Assembly: GCA_049518775.1 (NCBI GenBank)
Contig: JBEKRL010000022.1
Span: 1-26,708 of the forward strand
Direction of reading: 5' to 3'
Length of the DNA stretch: 26,708 nucleotides
Source: Bog-877 sp049518775
GTDB lineage: Bacteria > Chloroflexota > Dormibacteria > Aeolococcales > Bog-877
The notes under the pieces were generated by a model. That model did not search any database, had not been told where the DNA came from, and saw only the letters and a program-made list of their open reading frames with translations. A program made the position numbers and the translations under genes. Positions 7,355 through 14,893 of the stretch are shown in pieces (the first letter of the stretch is position 1; each line of letters starts with the position of its first letter).

Positions 7355-8715
7355 GCCTGGCGGAACCTCCAGTGGACGCGCTCGTGGTGGGCGGTGGCCT
7401 GGCTGGGGTGGCGGCCGCTCTGGAGCTGGCTGACCAGGGCGCCAGGGTCACCCTGGTCGAGAGGGCGCCGGTGCTGGGCGGGCTCTGCCGCTCGGTCCCC
7501 GACCCGATCGCCGGCAGGGTGGACACCGGCCAGCACGTCTACCTAGGCTGCTGCGTCCAGCTGGAGGCCTTTCTCCGACGCCTGGAGATCGAGCCGGGGC
7601 TTCGCCAGAAGCGGCTGGAGCTGGTGGTGGCCAACCCCCGAACCGGGGTCACCAGGGAGCTGCGGGCAGCGGCGCTGCCAGCGCCCGGCCACCTGCTGCC
7701 AGTGCTCCTCCGCTGGCCCGGGCTACCCACCCGGCAGTTGGTGCGTACCCTCGCGGTGGCCAGGGCCCTGCGCTCGCTCCCACCCGGCGAAAGGTCGCTC
7801 CTGGATCCGGTCCCGGCCCGCTCCTGGCTCCAGAGCCTGGGCCAGGACGACCTCGCCATGACCCAGCTCTGGGAGCCCTTCCTCATCTCGGCCTGCAATG
7901 TAGCCCTGGAGCGCTGCAGCGCCGCCCTGGCCGCCTACGTGATCCAGGAGGGGCTGCTGGCCGGGGCCGAGGCGGGCGCACTGCGGCTGCCCGCCGCCGA
8001 CCTCACCGGGTGGCTCGACCCGCCCTGCCGCCGGGGCCTGGGCCGGAGCGGGGTGGAGCTGCGGCTGCACTGGCGGGCCGCCGCGCTGGCCCAAGGGGGC
8101 TCGCGGGTCCACCTGGTGCGCAGCGCCGAGGGCGAGGAACTGGAGGCGGACCTGGTGGTGCTGGCAACCGCGGCCGGAGCGACGCGGCGGCTGCTGGCCA
8201 CCAGAGGGACCAGTGAGCCCAAGGTCGACGCGGCCGCGAACCTGCCCAGCTCCCCCATCGTCAACCTCCACCTCTTCACTGATCGTCCCTTCCTTCCCGG
8301 CCCGGTGGTGGCGGCCCCCGGGTCGCCCCTGCAGTGGCTCTTCGACCGGTCGGCGCTGGGCGCGCCGGGACGGTCGATGGATGGGGAGCCCGTCTACCAC
8401 TCGTCGGTCTCACTGTCAGCCGCGGACAGCCTGGTGCGGGTGGCCGAGGCCACCCTGACCGACCGGCTCTGGGCGCTCTGCCAGGAACTGTTCCCGGCCG
8501 CCCGGAGGGCCAGGCTGCGCCACAGCCGGGTGACCCGGGAGGCGGCCGCCACCTTCGCCGCCCTCCCCGGCTCCGGGACGGCCCGCCCTGGCCCCACAAC
8601 GTCGATCGAGGGGCTGTTTCTGGCCGGCAGCTGGACCGACACCGGCTGGCCCGCGACCATGGAGGGGGCGGTCCGCAGCGGGCGCGCCGCCGCCCTGGCG
8701 GCCCAGGCGAATTGA
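7351..8715 (+). CDS. hpnE: Hydroxysqualene dehydroxylase HpnE (FAD-dependent)
   Basis: Amine-oxidase/phytoene-desaturase-like flavoprotein, 454 aa. In the hpnCDE route it reduces hydroxysqualene to squalene. The N-terminal FAD fold has GGGLAG (14-19) with E37 at the end of the second strand (VTLVER) and GGLCRS just after. The C-terminal FAD signature is LFLAGSWTDTGWPATMEGAVRSG, quoted here in two parts as LFLAGSWTDTGWPATM and EGAVRSG. The GTG start at 7351 overlaps the hpnD stop (GTGA). It is the last gene of the operon; 288 bp separate it from the next plus-strand gene, whose strong ribosome site suggests separate expression. Confidence 0.93.
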   Translation: MSLAEPPVDALVVGGGLAGVAAALELADQGARVTLVERAPVLGGLCRSVPDPIAGRVDTGQHVYLGCCVQLEAFLRRLEIEPGLRQKRLELVVANPRTGVTRELRAAALPAPGHLLPVLLRWPGLPTRQLVRTLAVARALRSLPPGERSLLDPVPARSWLQSLGQDDLAMTQLWEPFLISACNVALERCSAALAAYVIQEGLLAGAEAGALRLPAADLTGWLDPPCRRGLGRSGVELRLHWRAAALAQGGSRVHLVRSAEGEELEADLVVLATAAGATRRLLATRGTSEPKVDAAANLPSSPIVNLHLFTDRPFLPGPVVAAPGSPLQWLFDRSALGAPGRSMDGEPVYHSSVSLSAADSLVRVAEATLTDRLWALCQELFPAARRARLRHSRVTREAAATFAALPGSGTARPGPTTSIEGLFLAGSWTDTGWPATMEGAVRSGRAAALAAQAN

Positions 8716-9003
8716 GCTCCGAGCTCTGGGCGAGCCCCGCCGGAGGCGGCCCGAGCTCCTCGGCCAGGCGACCCGCAGGGGCCAGGATCCCACCCCGTCG
8801 CCCCACTTGGGGGAAGGTCCGGCGAAGTGGTCTCCGGCGCCGACCCCGCCGGTCGGGGCCGTACGCTGTTGGATGGTCTGAGCCGGCGCCGCCGCCGACC
8901 GTCGATGATCTGGGGATGCAAGCCACGGGGCAGCTCTGCCCGCGCGGCGACTCGGCACGGCGGAGATTCTGGCCGGCGGAACCGCGGGCCCGGAGGTGGA
9001 AGG

Positions 9004-9630
9004 ATGAAGATCGGGATCATCGGCAGCGGCCACATCGGGGGAACTCTGGCGCAGCTGTTGGTGGGCGCCGGCCACCAGGTGGCAATCAGCAATTCCCGGG
9101 GACCGGAGACACTCAGGGAGACCGTGGCCCAGCTGGGCGCCAACGCTCGGGCGGTGACCGCGGAGGAGGCTGCCGAGTTTGGCGAGGTGGCGATTGTCTC
9201 GATCCCCTTCGGGCGCTACCGGCAGCTGCCGGCGGCGGCGCTGACGGGCAAGATCGTGATCGACACCAACAACTACTACCCCGCGCGGGATGGGCACTTC
9301 GAGCAGCTCGACCACGACCAGAGCACCGGCAGCGAACTCCAGCAGCAGTACCTGGCCGGGGCCCGCGCGGTCAAGGCGTTCAACGCCATTCATTGGCAGT
9401 CGCTGGCCGAGATGGGCCGTCCCCCAGGGGATCCGAAACGGATCGCCATTCCCATTGCCGCTGACGACCCGGAGGCCAAACGGGTGGTCGCTGGCCTGAT
9501 CGATCAGATCGGGTTCGACCCCGTCGACGCGGGGACCCTGGGAGTGGGCGGGCGAAAGTTCCAGGTCGGGAGCGCGGTCTACGGCCAGCTGCACACCGCC
9601 AAGGAGCTCAAGAGCCTGCTGGCCGGCTGA
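9004..9630 (+). CDS. NADPH-dependent F420 reductase-like oxidoreductase
   Basis: 208-aa dinucleotide-binding protein of the F420-dependent NADP oxidoreductase / COG2085 type. It begins with a Rossmann glycine motif, GSGHIGG (7-13), followed by ISNSRGPETL, where the Ser-Arg pair usually binds the NADP 2'-phosphate. DTNNYYPARDG and KAFNAIHW are typical family blocks. A strong ribosome site (GGAGGTGGAAGG) directly precedes the ATG at 9004, unlike the leaderless genes. Members of this family act on F420 or on unknown substrates. F420 use cannot be shown from this window, as no fbi/cof gene is present. Confidence 0.85.
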   Translation: MKIGIIGSGHIGGTLAQLLVGAGHQVAISNSRGPETLRETVAQLGANARAVTAEEAAEFGEVAIVSIPFGRYRQLPAAALTGKIVIDTNNYYPARDGHFEQLDHDQSTGSELQQQYLAGARAVKAFNAIHWQSLAEMGRPPGDPKRIAIPIAADDPEAKRVVAGLIDQIGFDPVDAGTLGVGGRKFQVGSAVYGQLHTAKELKSLLAG

Positions 9631-9912
9631 CTTCGGCCCTGCCGGACCGACGAGCGCCACCTCGGACCGCCAGGATCAGCGGAAATCGAGGGCTGTCCGC
9701 GCCTGGTGGACGGCACGCCCTCGAACCATCTCGCCCCCAGGCAGCTCGGCTCGATGGCCAGGTTGCGAGCACCGTGTGCCCTCGCCCACCTCTGCGCGGG
9801 CACCGCCACCGGGATCGGCCGCCCCCGAGTACGGCGCAGTCGTGGCAGAGGGTGGCGATCACGGCCCGGGCGCGAGCGCCGGAGCTCCCCGGCGTCCCGC
9901 CTCGACTTCAAC

Positions 9913-10422
9913 TCACACCGCCAGGAGCTGGAGCAGCCGGTCGAAGTCAGCGTCCAGGACCTCGCGGGAGTGGTTCTGGAAGGGCCCCGAAACCTCACTC
10001 ACGGCGAAGCCAAGCACCGCCGTGCTGATCAGCCGTTCGATCTGGGTCACGTGGCCCGGATCCACACCAGCCTGCCTGAGGGCAGGGTAGAGGTGATCCC
10101 GAACCCTCCGGGCGGCGGGCGGCGTCGCCGGGCGCTGCAGCAGCAGCGGAAACACACCGGGGTGGCGCTGTGCGCAGTGGCGGACCTCCCTCGCCGTGCT
10201 CGACAGCCGCTCGGGCCAGGAGAGCTCAGGGGCAGGAGGTGGGAGCTCGGTGAGCAGCCGCTCGACCATCCCATCGAGGAGGTCGGCCTTGTCGGCCACG
10301 TGGCGGTACAGGGCCATTGGCGTCACACCAAGCCGGGCCGCCACGCTCTGCATGGTGACGGCATCGAGACCCTCGAGGCTCTCGCGCGGGAGCCTTTCTG
10401 CCTGTGCCGGTTCACCCGCCAT
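9913..10422 (-). CDS. TetR-family regulator, helix 1 shortened (possibly non-functional)
   Basis: 169 aa. The HTH is clear: LDAVTMQSVAARLGVTPMALYRHVADK, quoted here as LDAVTMQSVAARLG (19-32) and VTPMALYRHVADK (33-45), plus a TetR-like ligand-binding C-terminal half. Upstream of the HTH a TetR protein normally has a full helix 1 (about 20 residues ending in EGLDAVTM). Here only AERLPRESLEGLDAVTM is present, about 10-12 residues short. The first codons also overlap the start of the decayed ATP-grasp gene on the other strand, so both 5' ends appear lost or rearranged. It may be a remnant, or a working gene with an altered N-terminus. A target cannot be deduced. Confidence 0.6.
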   Translation of the reverse strand: MAGEPAQAERLPRESLEGLDAVTMQSVAARLGVTPMALYRHVADKADLLDGMVERLLTELPPPAPELSWPERLSSTAREVRHCAQRHPGVFPLLLQRPATPPAARRVRDHLYPALRQAGVDPGHVTQIERLISTAVLGFAVSEVSGPFQNHSREVLDADFDRLLQLLAV

Positions 10423-11330
10423 GTGGGCCGGGTCCGCCCGGTTCCCCCCTATGGGTCAGGTCCGCCCAGCTGGCTGAAGGCTGCCCTGGCGGCCTACACG
10501 ACCGGCAGTTTCGACCTGCTGTTCCCCACGCAGGAGCAGACGGCCGTGCTCGCCGCGGTCCCTGAGCGCCTTGGGGCCGCCGGCGTGGTCACGGCCGTAC
10601 CACCGTTCCGGGCCCTGGCGGCAGTGCAGGACAAGGCGTCGGCCATGACCACGCTCCTCCGCCTCGGCCTTCCCCAGCCTCCTGGCGCCATCGGATTGGC
10701 CGGAGGGGACCGGTTTCCCGCCTACGTGAAGCCGCGGATCGGGACGGCCTATGACGGCATTCGCCGGGTGGCCTCGGCCGACGTGATCGTGAGTGCCGCG
10801 GGCCCGACGTTCATCGACATCAGTCCCCGGCTGGTCGAGCCCAACAACGCCTGGTACGCGGGCGTCGACCTGGTCGGCGCCATGCTGGACGTCGCCCGCG
10901 GGTCTGCACCGGGCACCCGGGGGCCGGGGGCAACCGGGATACGCACCCATCACTTGCTCCTCGCCGTCCTCAGGGCCGCCCAGCAGGGCGGGGGCGTGGT
11001 GGGGTACTCCAGGAGTTGGTCAAGAGCTGGCTCAGCCGCGGCCCCTGCCGGGCCGGTCACGAGGAGCTCACGCCCCTTTGCCGGGACCCGTTGACCGCGG
11101 TGCCGTTGGTGACGGCGTCCATCTCCACGCTGGTCCATCCCGAGAGCTGGCGCTGGTTCTCCTCCAGAAGCGTTGCCAGCTACACCCTCACGCCCCCGGG
11201 TGGGACGAGACCCTGGCCCGGGCCGGGCTGGTCGGGGCCCTGGATCTGGAACTGGGACCGGCAGACCGGCGTACTCTGGCGCGGGACGCCGCTCTCTGCG
11301 CTGCCAGACCCAGCCGCGGGCCGGCGACAC
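10411..11330 (+). pseudogene. Decayed ATP-grasp enzyme gene (truncated, internally deleted, frameshifted)
   Basis: Family-like blocks of an ATP-grasp ligase run through three frames. Frame 1 from about 10411 has FTRHVGRVRPVPPYGS, LLFPTQEQTAVLAAVPERL, VQDKASAMTTLLRLGLPQP and YVKPRIGTAYDGIRRV. It then jumps to FIDISPRLVEPNNAWYAG, so most of the central ATP-grasp domain (roughly 100 or more residues) is missing. Near 10990-11000, in a G-rich run, homology shifts to frame 3 (VLQELVKSWLSRGPCRAG, HEELTPL, ESWRWFSSRSVASYTL). Near 11195, in a C-run, it shifts to frame 2 (GWDETLARAGLVGALDLELG). The N-terminal 40 or so residues are also absent. Its 3' end lies 12 bp from the 3' end of the DUF422 fusion gene on the other strand. 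The two shifts could be base-calling errors, but the deletions could not. Confidence 0.75.
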
Positions 11331-11342
11331 CCAGACCACCGA

Positions 11343-12836
11343 TCAGCCAGGCGCTCCTGTCCCGCCGCCCCCAGAAGTGGGGGCGATAACCGCGGGGGCG
11401 GGAGTCGCCACCTGGCCCATCAGGGTGGGAACGGCGGCAGCGATCGCGGTCGCCAGGGCCGCGAGGGCGAGGTTCTGTCGCCGACCGAGCGAGACCAGCT
11501 CCGTGAGGCTGCCGGGATGGGCCAGCAGCAGGCGAGCCACCATCGCCACGCTGGCTCCAGAGGCGCCCTGAGCGACCAGACCCACGGTCCGGCCCAGCGG
11601 GGCCTCGGGAGTGTCGATCACCGTCCGCAGCGCGGCCAGCGGTGCCGCCGGCGAACTAGGTCTCACCTCCAGCCACCCTGCGGTCTCCATCTCCACGATG
11701 TCGACACCCACCGCGGCCAACTCCGATCGAGCGCCGGCACTGTCAGCTGCGGTCTCGCGGCTGGCCAGGACAGCGGACCTCCCCACGCCAGCCTGCAACA
11801 GCCTCCGGTGGGCTGTCGGGTCCAACCGCAGCCAGCTGCCGTCGGGTGCCAATACCCGGTCAGCGACACCCACCGCCGCGACGGGCCACCCGGGTGAGCA
11901 GGCCCCACCCACCCCGGCCACCAGGATCACAGCCGCAGCGGGTGCCTGGCGGGCCGCCCTTTTCGCCGCCAGCTGGCCGACCCCCGTCTCCCAGACCTCC
12001 ACCCCGGGTCGCCGGCCGCTGACCCACCGGGAGCAGGTCGTGGCCGAAACCTGTCGCCAGCCTGGACCCAGCGCCCGCCGGGCCGCGACCGCCTCCGAGC
12101 GCAGGGCGCAGGCGACCACCAGTTTCGGGGCCGGGGATGCCACCGGCGGGGCGTCCGCCAGCGGCGCGAGGAGCGCCAGGACCAGAAGCAGCGCCAGCGC
12201 CACCACGGCGCTGGCGCCGATCCCGAGGCCCACGGCCAGCACCGTGCTCTGGACCATCACCCCAGCCACCAGCACCGCCCCGGTGCCGACCGCCAGCCGG
12301 GAGGAGGGCCCCTCCTGGCCCAGACAGAGCCGCAGCCAGAGCTGGAGAGCCAGGGCCACCACGAACCAGCCGATGAAGTTGAGTGCGGACACCCCGAACC
12401 AGACCCCCGTACCAGCCGGATAGGAGTAGATCGATCCCAGCCACCAGTGCGCGCCCCGGAGGGCGACCGGGTCCACCACGGCGTCGATGGCAACCATCGC
12501 CAGGGCGCCCAGAAGCAGCCGGAGGTACCCCCGCGCCCCCAACCAACCGGCCAGGAGATACGTGCAGGCCGTCAGCCAGGTGAAGCTCAGGCTGTCAAAC
12601 AGGGGAACCCCCAGCAGGCGCCAGTCGTGAGCCAGCCCCACCGCCCGGTAGGAGTAGCTCCCGAAGGGGATCCCCGGACCGGAGGTCGACGACCACTCCG
12701 CCGCGAAGGCGATCAGCCAGCCTCCCAGAGCCAGGGGGAGGGCCCGACGCCAGCCATACTCGCGCCAGATCACCCCGACCATGAGGAGCCAGGGGCCGAA
12801 GGCGTACCACCGGGAGAGCAGCGGCAGCAAGCTCAT
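11343..12836 (-). CDS. DUF422/CruF-like membrane domain fused to HpnG-like hopanoid nucleosidase
   Basis: 497 aa. Residues 1-170 form an integral membrane domain of the carotenoid-biosynthesis/CruF (DUF422) type: EWSSTSGPGIPFGSYSY (47-63), AIDAVVDPVALRG (116-128) and WFGVSALNFIGWF (146-158) are its hallmarks. Two more hydrophobic helices (about 182-228) lead to a soluble nucleoside phosphorylase-fold domain (238-440) with AGVGGA (307-312) and the catalytic-site VEME (381-384). That domain resembles HpnG, which removes adenine from adenosylhopane. The ATG at 12836 overlaps the hpnA stop (ATGA); an alternative GTG lies 9 nt upstream. Linkage to hpnA supports a hopanoid role. Whether the membrane part is a hydratase or only an anchor is unknown. 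Confidence 0.85.
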   Translation of the reverse strand: MSLLPLLSRWYAFGPWLLMVGVIWREYGWRRALPLALGGWLIAFAAEWSSTSGPGIPFGSYSYRAVGLAHDWRLLGVPLFDSLSFTWLTACTYLLAGWLGARGYLRLLLGALAMVAIDAVVDPVALRGAHWWLGSIYSYPAGTGVWFGVSALNFIGWFVVALALQLWLRLCLGQEGPSSRLAVGTGAVLVAGVMVQSTVLAVGLGIGASAVVALALLLVLALLAPLADAPPVASPAPKLVVACALRSEAVAARRALGPGWRQVSATTCSRWVSGRRPGVEVWETGVGQLAAKRAARQAPAAAVILVAGVGGACSPGWPVAAVGVADRVLAPDGSWLRLDPTAHRRLLQAGVGRSAVLASRETAADSAGARSELAAVGVDIVEMETAGWLEVRPSSPAAPLAALRTVIDTPEAPLGRTVGLVAQGASGASVAMVARLLLAHPGSLTELVSLGRRQNLALAALATAIAAAVPTLMGQVATPAPAVIAPTSGGGGTGAPG

Positions 12837-13846
12837 GCCACCCACCCCCAGGCCATGGGACCCAGCTCCGAGACCGCCCGCCTCAGGGCTAGCTCCAGGT
12901 CGCCAGGATCCCAGCCGAGCTCATCTCGGGCCCGGCGGGCATCCACGTACATGGGGTGGGCGGCCATCCGCACCGAGGTCATCGAGATCCCGGCCGGCTC
13001 CCGCCGCAACCTTCCGGCGGCCTCGCTGGCGCCGGCGACGGCGAATGCCAGCGCCAGGGGCACACGCCAGCGGGGCGGCTCGACCCCGGCGATCTGGGCG
13101 ATCCGGCCCAGCATTTGCGCCAGACTGAGATTGCGATCTCCCAGGATGTAGGAGCGACCGGCCAGCCCCCGCTCCAGCGCCAGCAGGTGACCCCTGCCCA
13201 CCGCTTCCACGTCCACCCAGTTGAGCCCCGTGTCAACCACCGCCGGGATCCGCCCTCCCAGAAAGTCCCGGATGGTGGCCCCGGTCGGGGTGGGGCGTTG
13301 GTCACCGCCGCCCACCGGGGTGCTGGGCTGGACCACCACCACCTCCAAGCCGGGGCAGTGCGCCTCCAGGACAAGCCGCTCGGCGGCCCACTTGGTCCGC
13401 TTGTAGGGGCCGGGCAAATGCACCGACGAAGTGGCCACGTCGAGCTCGGTGCAGACCCGGCCGGTGCGCTGGAAATCCAGCGTCCCCACGGTGCTGCAGT
13501 GGACCAGGCGGCGCACCCCGGCCTCGGCGCAGGCCCGGAGCAGGTTGGCGGTGCCTCCGACGTTGACCGCGATCATCCGGCTGGCATCGCCCGGCCCTAG
13601 GGCGAGCCGGTAGTCGGCAGCGCAATGGATGGCCCACCGGCATCCGCGGGCCGCCGCCAGAACCGAGGCAAAGTCGGTGACGTCACCCTGGCGCGTCTCC
13701 ACCCGCCCGGCGGGCCGGAAGAGCGGGGGCCTTCTGACCAGTGCCCGAACGGGGTAGCCGGCCGCCACCAGGGCTCGCATCACCGCCGCCCCCACGAAGC
13801 CGCTGGCGCCGGTGAGCAGCACCGGGCCGGGGCCGCGCCCACTCAC
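12833..13846 (-). CDS. hpnA: Hopanoid-associated sugar epimerase HpnA
   Basis: Extended SDR, 337 aa, NAD(P)-dependent, cytosolic. TGASGFVGA (12-20) is the cofactor loop and Y148-K152 (PYKRTK) the catalytic pair. HpnA-type blocks follow: VVQPSTPVGGGDQRPTPTG, VDTGLNWVDVEAVGRGHLLA and YILGDRNLSL. HpnA is widespread in hopanoid clusters but its reaction is not settled; it is thought to act in side-chain modification. The GTG start at 13846 overlaps the response-regulator stop (GTGA), and its own stop overlaps the next start, so it is the middle gene of a tightly coupled three-gene operon. Confidence 0.92.
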   Translation of the reverse strand: MSGRGPGPVLLTGASGFVGAAVMRALVAAGYPVRALVRRPPLFRPAGRVETRQGDVTDFASVLAAARGCRWAIHCAADYRLALGPGDASRMIAVNVGGTANLLRACAEAGVRRLVHCSTVGTLDFQRTGRVCTELDVATSSVHLPGPYKRTKWAAERLVLEAHCPGLEVVVVQPSTPVGGGDQRPTPTGATIRDFLGGRIPAVVDTGLNWVDVEAVGRGHLLALERGLAGRSYILGDRNLSLAQMLGRIAQIAGVEPPRWRVPLALAFAVAGASEAAGRLRREPAGISMTSVRMAAHPMYVDARRARDELGWDPGDLELALRRAVSELGPMAWGWVA

Positions 13847-14538
13847 GCCGAGTCAGGGGCGGGCAGGAGCGGCGTCGCCAGCATGTAGCCGTCGCTGCGC
13901 TTGGTTCGGAGCAGCCGGGGGTGGCCGGGATCCGCCTCCAGCTTGAGCCGGAGCCGGTGCACGCACATGGTCACGGACGCCGCGGTGGCGCTGGGGTCAC
14001 CGCCCCAGGCTCCATCGATGATCTTGCGGCGGCTCATCACCACCCCGGGGTTCAGCGCCAGGTACTCCAGGAGGTCTGCCTCGCGGGGACTGAGCAGGTG
14101 GCGCCGGCCCTCGATCCGGGCGCTGCGTCGGGCGGGCTCCACCACCAGCCCCCCAACCTCCAGCATCCGTCCGGCGGAGCGCCTCTCCACCTGGCGCCGG
14201 CGGAGGATGGCCCGCATTGTGGCCCGCAGCATCGCCGGGGGGTAGGGTTTGGCCAGCACGTAGTCGGCCCCCGCCTCCATCAGGGGCACCGTCTCCAGGG
14301 GATCGGAGGACAGGACCACCAGGGGGGCGGTGGTGATGCTGCGGATCGCCTCCACCCCGCGCACCCCCTGGAGCAGGGCGGAGTCGGCCACGATCGCCGC
14401 TGGCTGCTCCCGGCGGATCAGCTGGGAGAGCTGCTCCATCCCCCCCACCACCCTGGGTTCCAGGTTGGCCGCCTGGGCGACGATGTGAGCGCCGACGTCG
14501 GCGTAATCCTGATCGTCCTCTAGGATGGGAACCAGCAT
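13843..14538 (-). CDS. Orphan OmpR/PhoB-type response regulator
   Basis: 231 aa. The receiver domain (1-115) has acidic residues E7-D8-D9, the probable phospho-acceptor D52 (IVADSALL), the switch Ser in LVVLSSD and the Lys in YVLAKPYPP. The winged-helix DNA-binding domain (about 135-225) has LLSPREADLLEYLALNPG, MSRRKIIDGAWGG and VTMCVHRLRLKLEADPGH, ending GYMLATPLL. The ATG at 14538 gives a standard receiver N-terminus; upstream in-frame sequence is low-complexity. No histidine kinase is encoded nearby. The GTGA overlap with hpnA suggests it is co-expressed with, and may control, hopanoid tailoring genes. Confidence 0.92.
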   Translation of the reverse strand: MLVPILEDDQDYADVGAHIVAQAANLEPRVVGGMEQLSQLIRREQPAAIVADSALLQGVRGVEAIRSITTAPLVVLSSDPLETVPLMEAGADYVLAKPYPPAMLRATMRAILRRRQVERRSAGRMLEVGGLVVEPARRSARIEGRRHLLSPREADLLEYLALNPGVVMSRRKIIDGAWGGDPSATAASVTMCVHRLRLKLEADPGHPRLLRTKRSDGYMLATPLLPAPDSA

Positions 14539-14893
14539 CTGACCATTCTCAGGGACCGGGGCCGCGACCCCTGGTTTCCGGTGCCCTCCAGGAGCTCCTG
14601 AGCACGACCTCTGCTGCTGCCCTTGACCGGATCGGTCATCCCCACCCTGGGAGGGCACCCCTGGGCGAGGCGGCACAGGACCAGCTGAGCCGGGTGACCC
14701 TTCTCGGTGGCGTGGTAGCCACCTTGGCCGGCGCCCCTGCAGGCGGGGACCTGGCCCCTGGGCCCAGCTCCCCAGGCAACCGCGGTGCCTTCACCGAGCG
14801 CCCCTGCACCCGGCGAGAGGCGGTCGGAGCTGAACACCGCGCCCGCGGTGCTTACGGGCAGGGGGCTGGGACAAAGCCCAGACGCGAGGCCCG
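14539..14893. promoter_or_regulatory. Divergent intergenic region with CCGCGG palindromes
   Basis: 355 bp between the response regulator (-) and the sirtuin gene (+), with no credible gene. Two related inverted repeats are visible: ACCGCGGT (14779-14786) and CACCGCG-CC-CGCGGTG (14835-14850, 7-bp arms). The second lies 43 bp before the sirtuin start. They could be operator sites, but GC-rich DNA yields such palindromes by chance. No clear -10/-35 pair was found for either gene. Confidence 0.3.

Noticed and set aside
8737..8749. CCGCC-GGA-GGCGG hairpin after hpnE as a terminator
   Set aside because: Only 5 bp of stem with no T-tract; such hairpins are frequent by chance at this GC content.
8827..9003. 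N-terminal extension of the F420/NADP oxidoreductase-like protein
   Set aside because: The extension is Arg/Gly-rich and the Rossmann strand begins at the ATG at 9004, which has a strong ribosome site.
9608..9862. 84-codon minus frame with a CHDC motif downstream of tetR
   Set aside because: One Cys pair in an Arg-rich frame, no ribosome site and no recognised zinc-finger fold.
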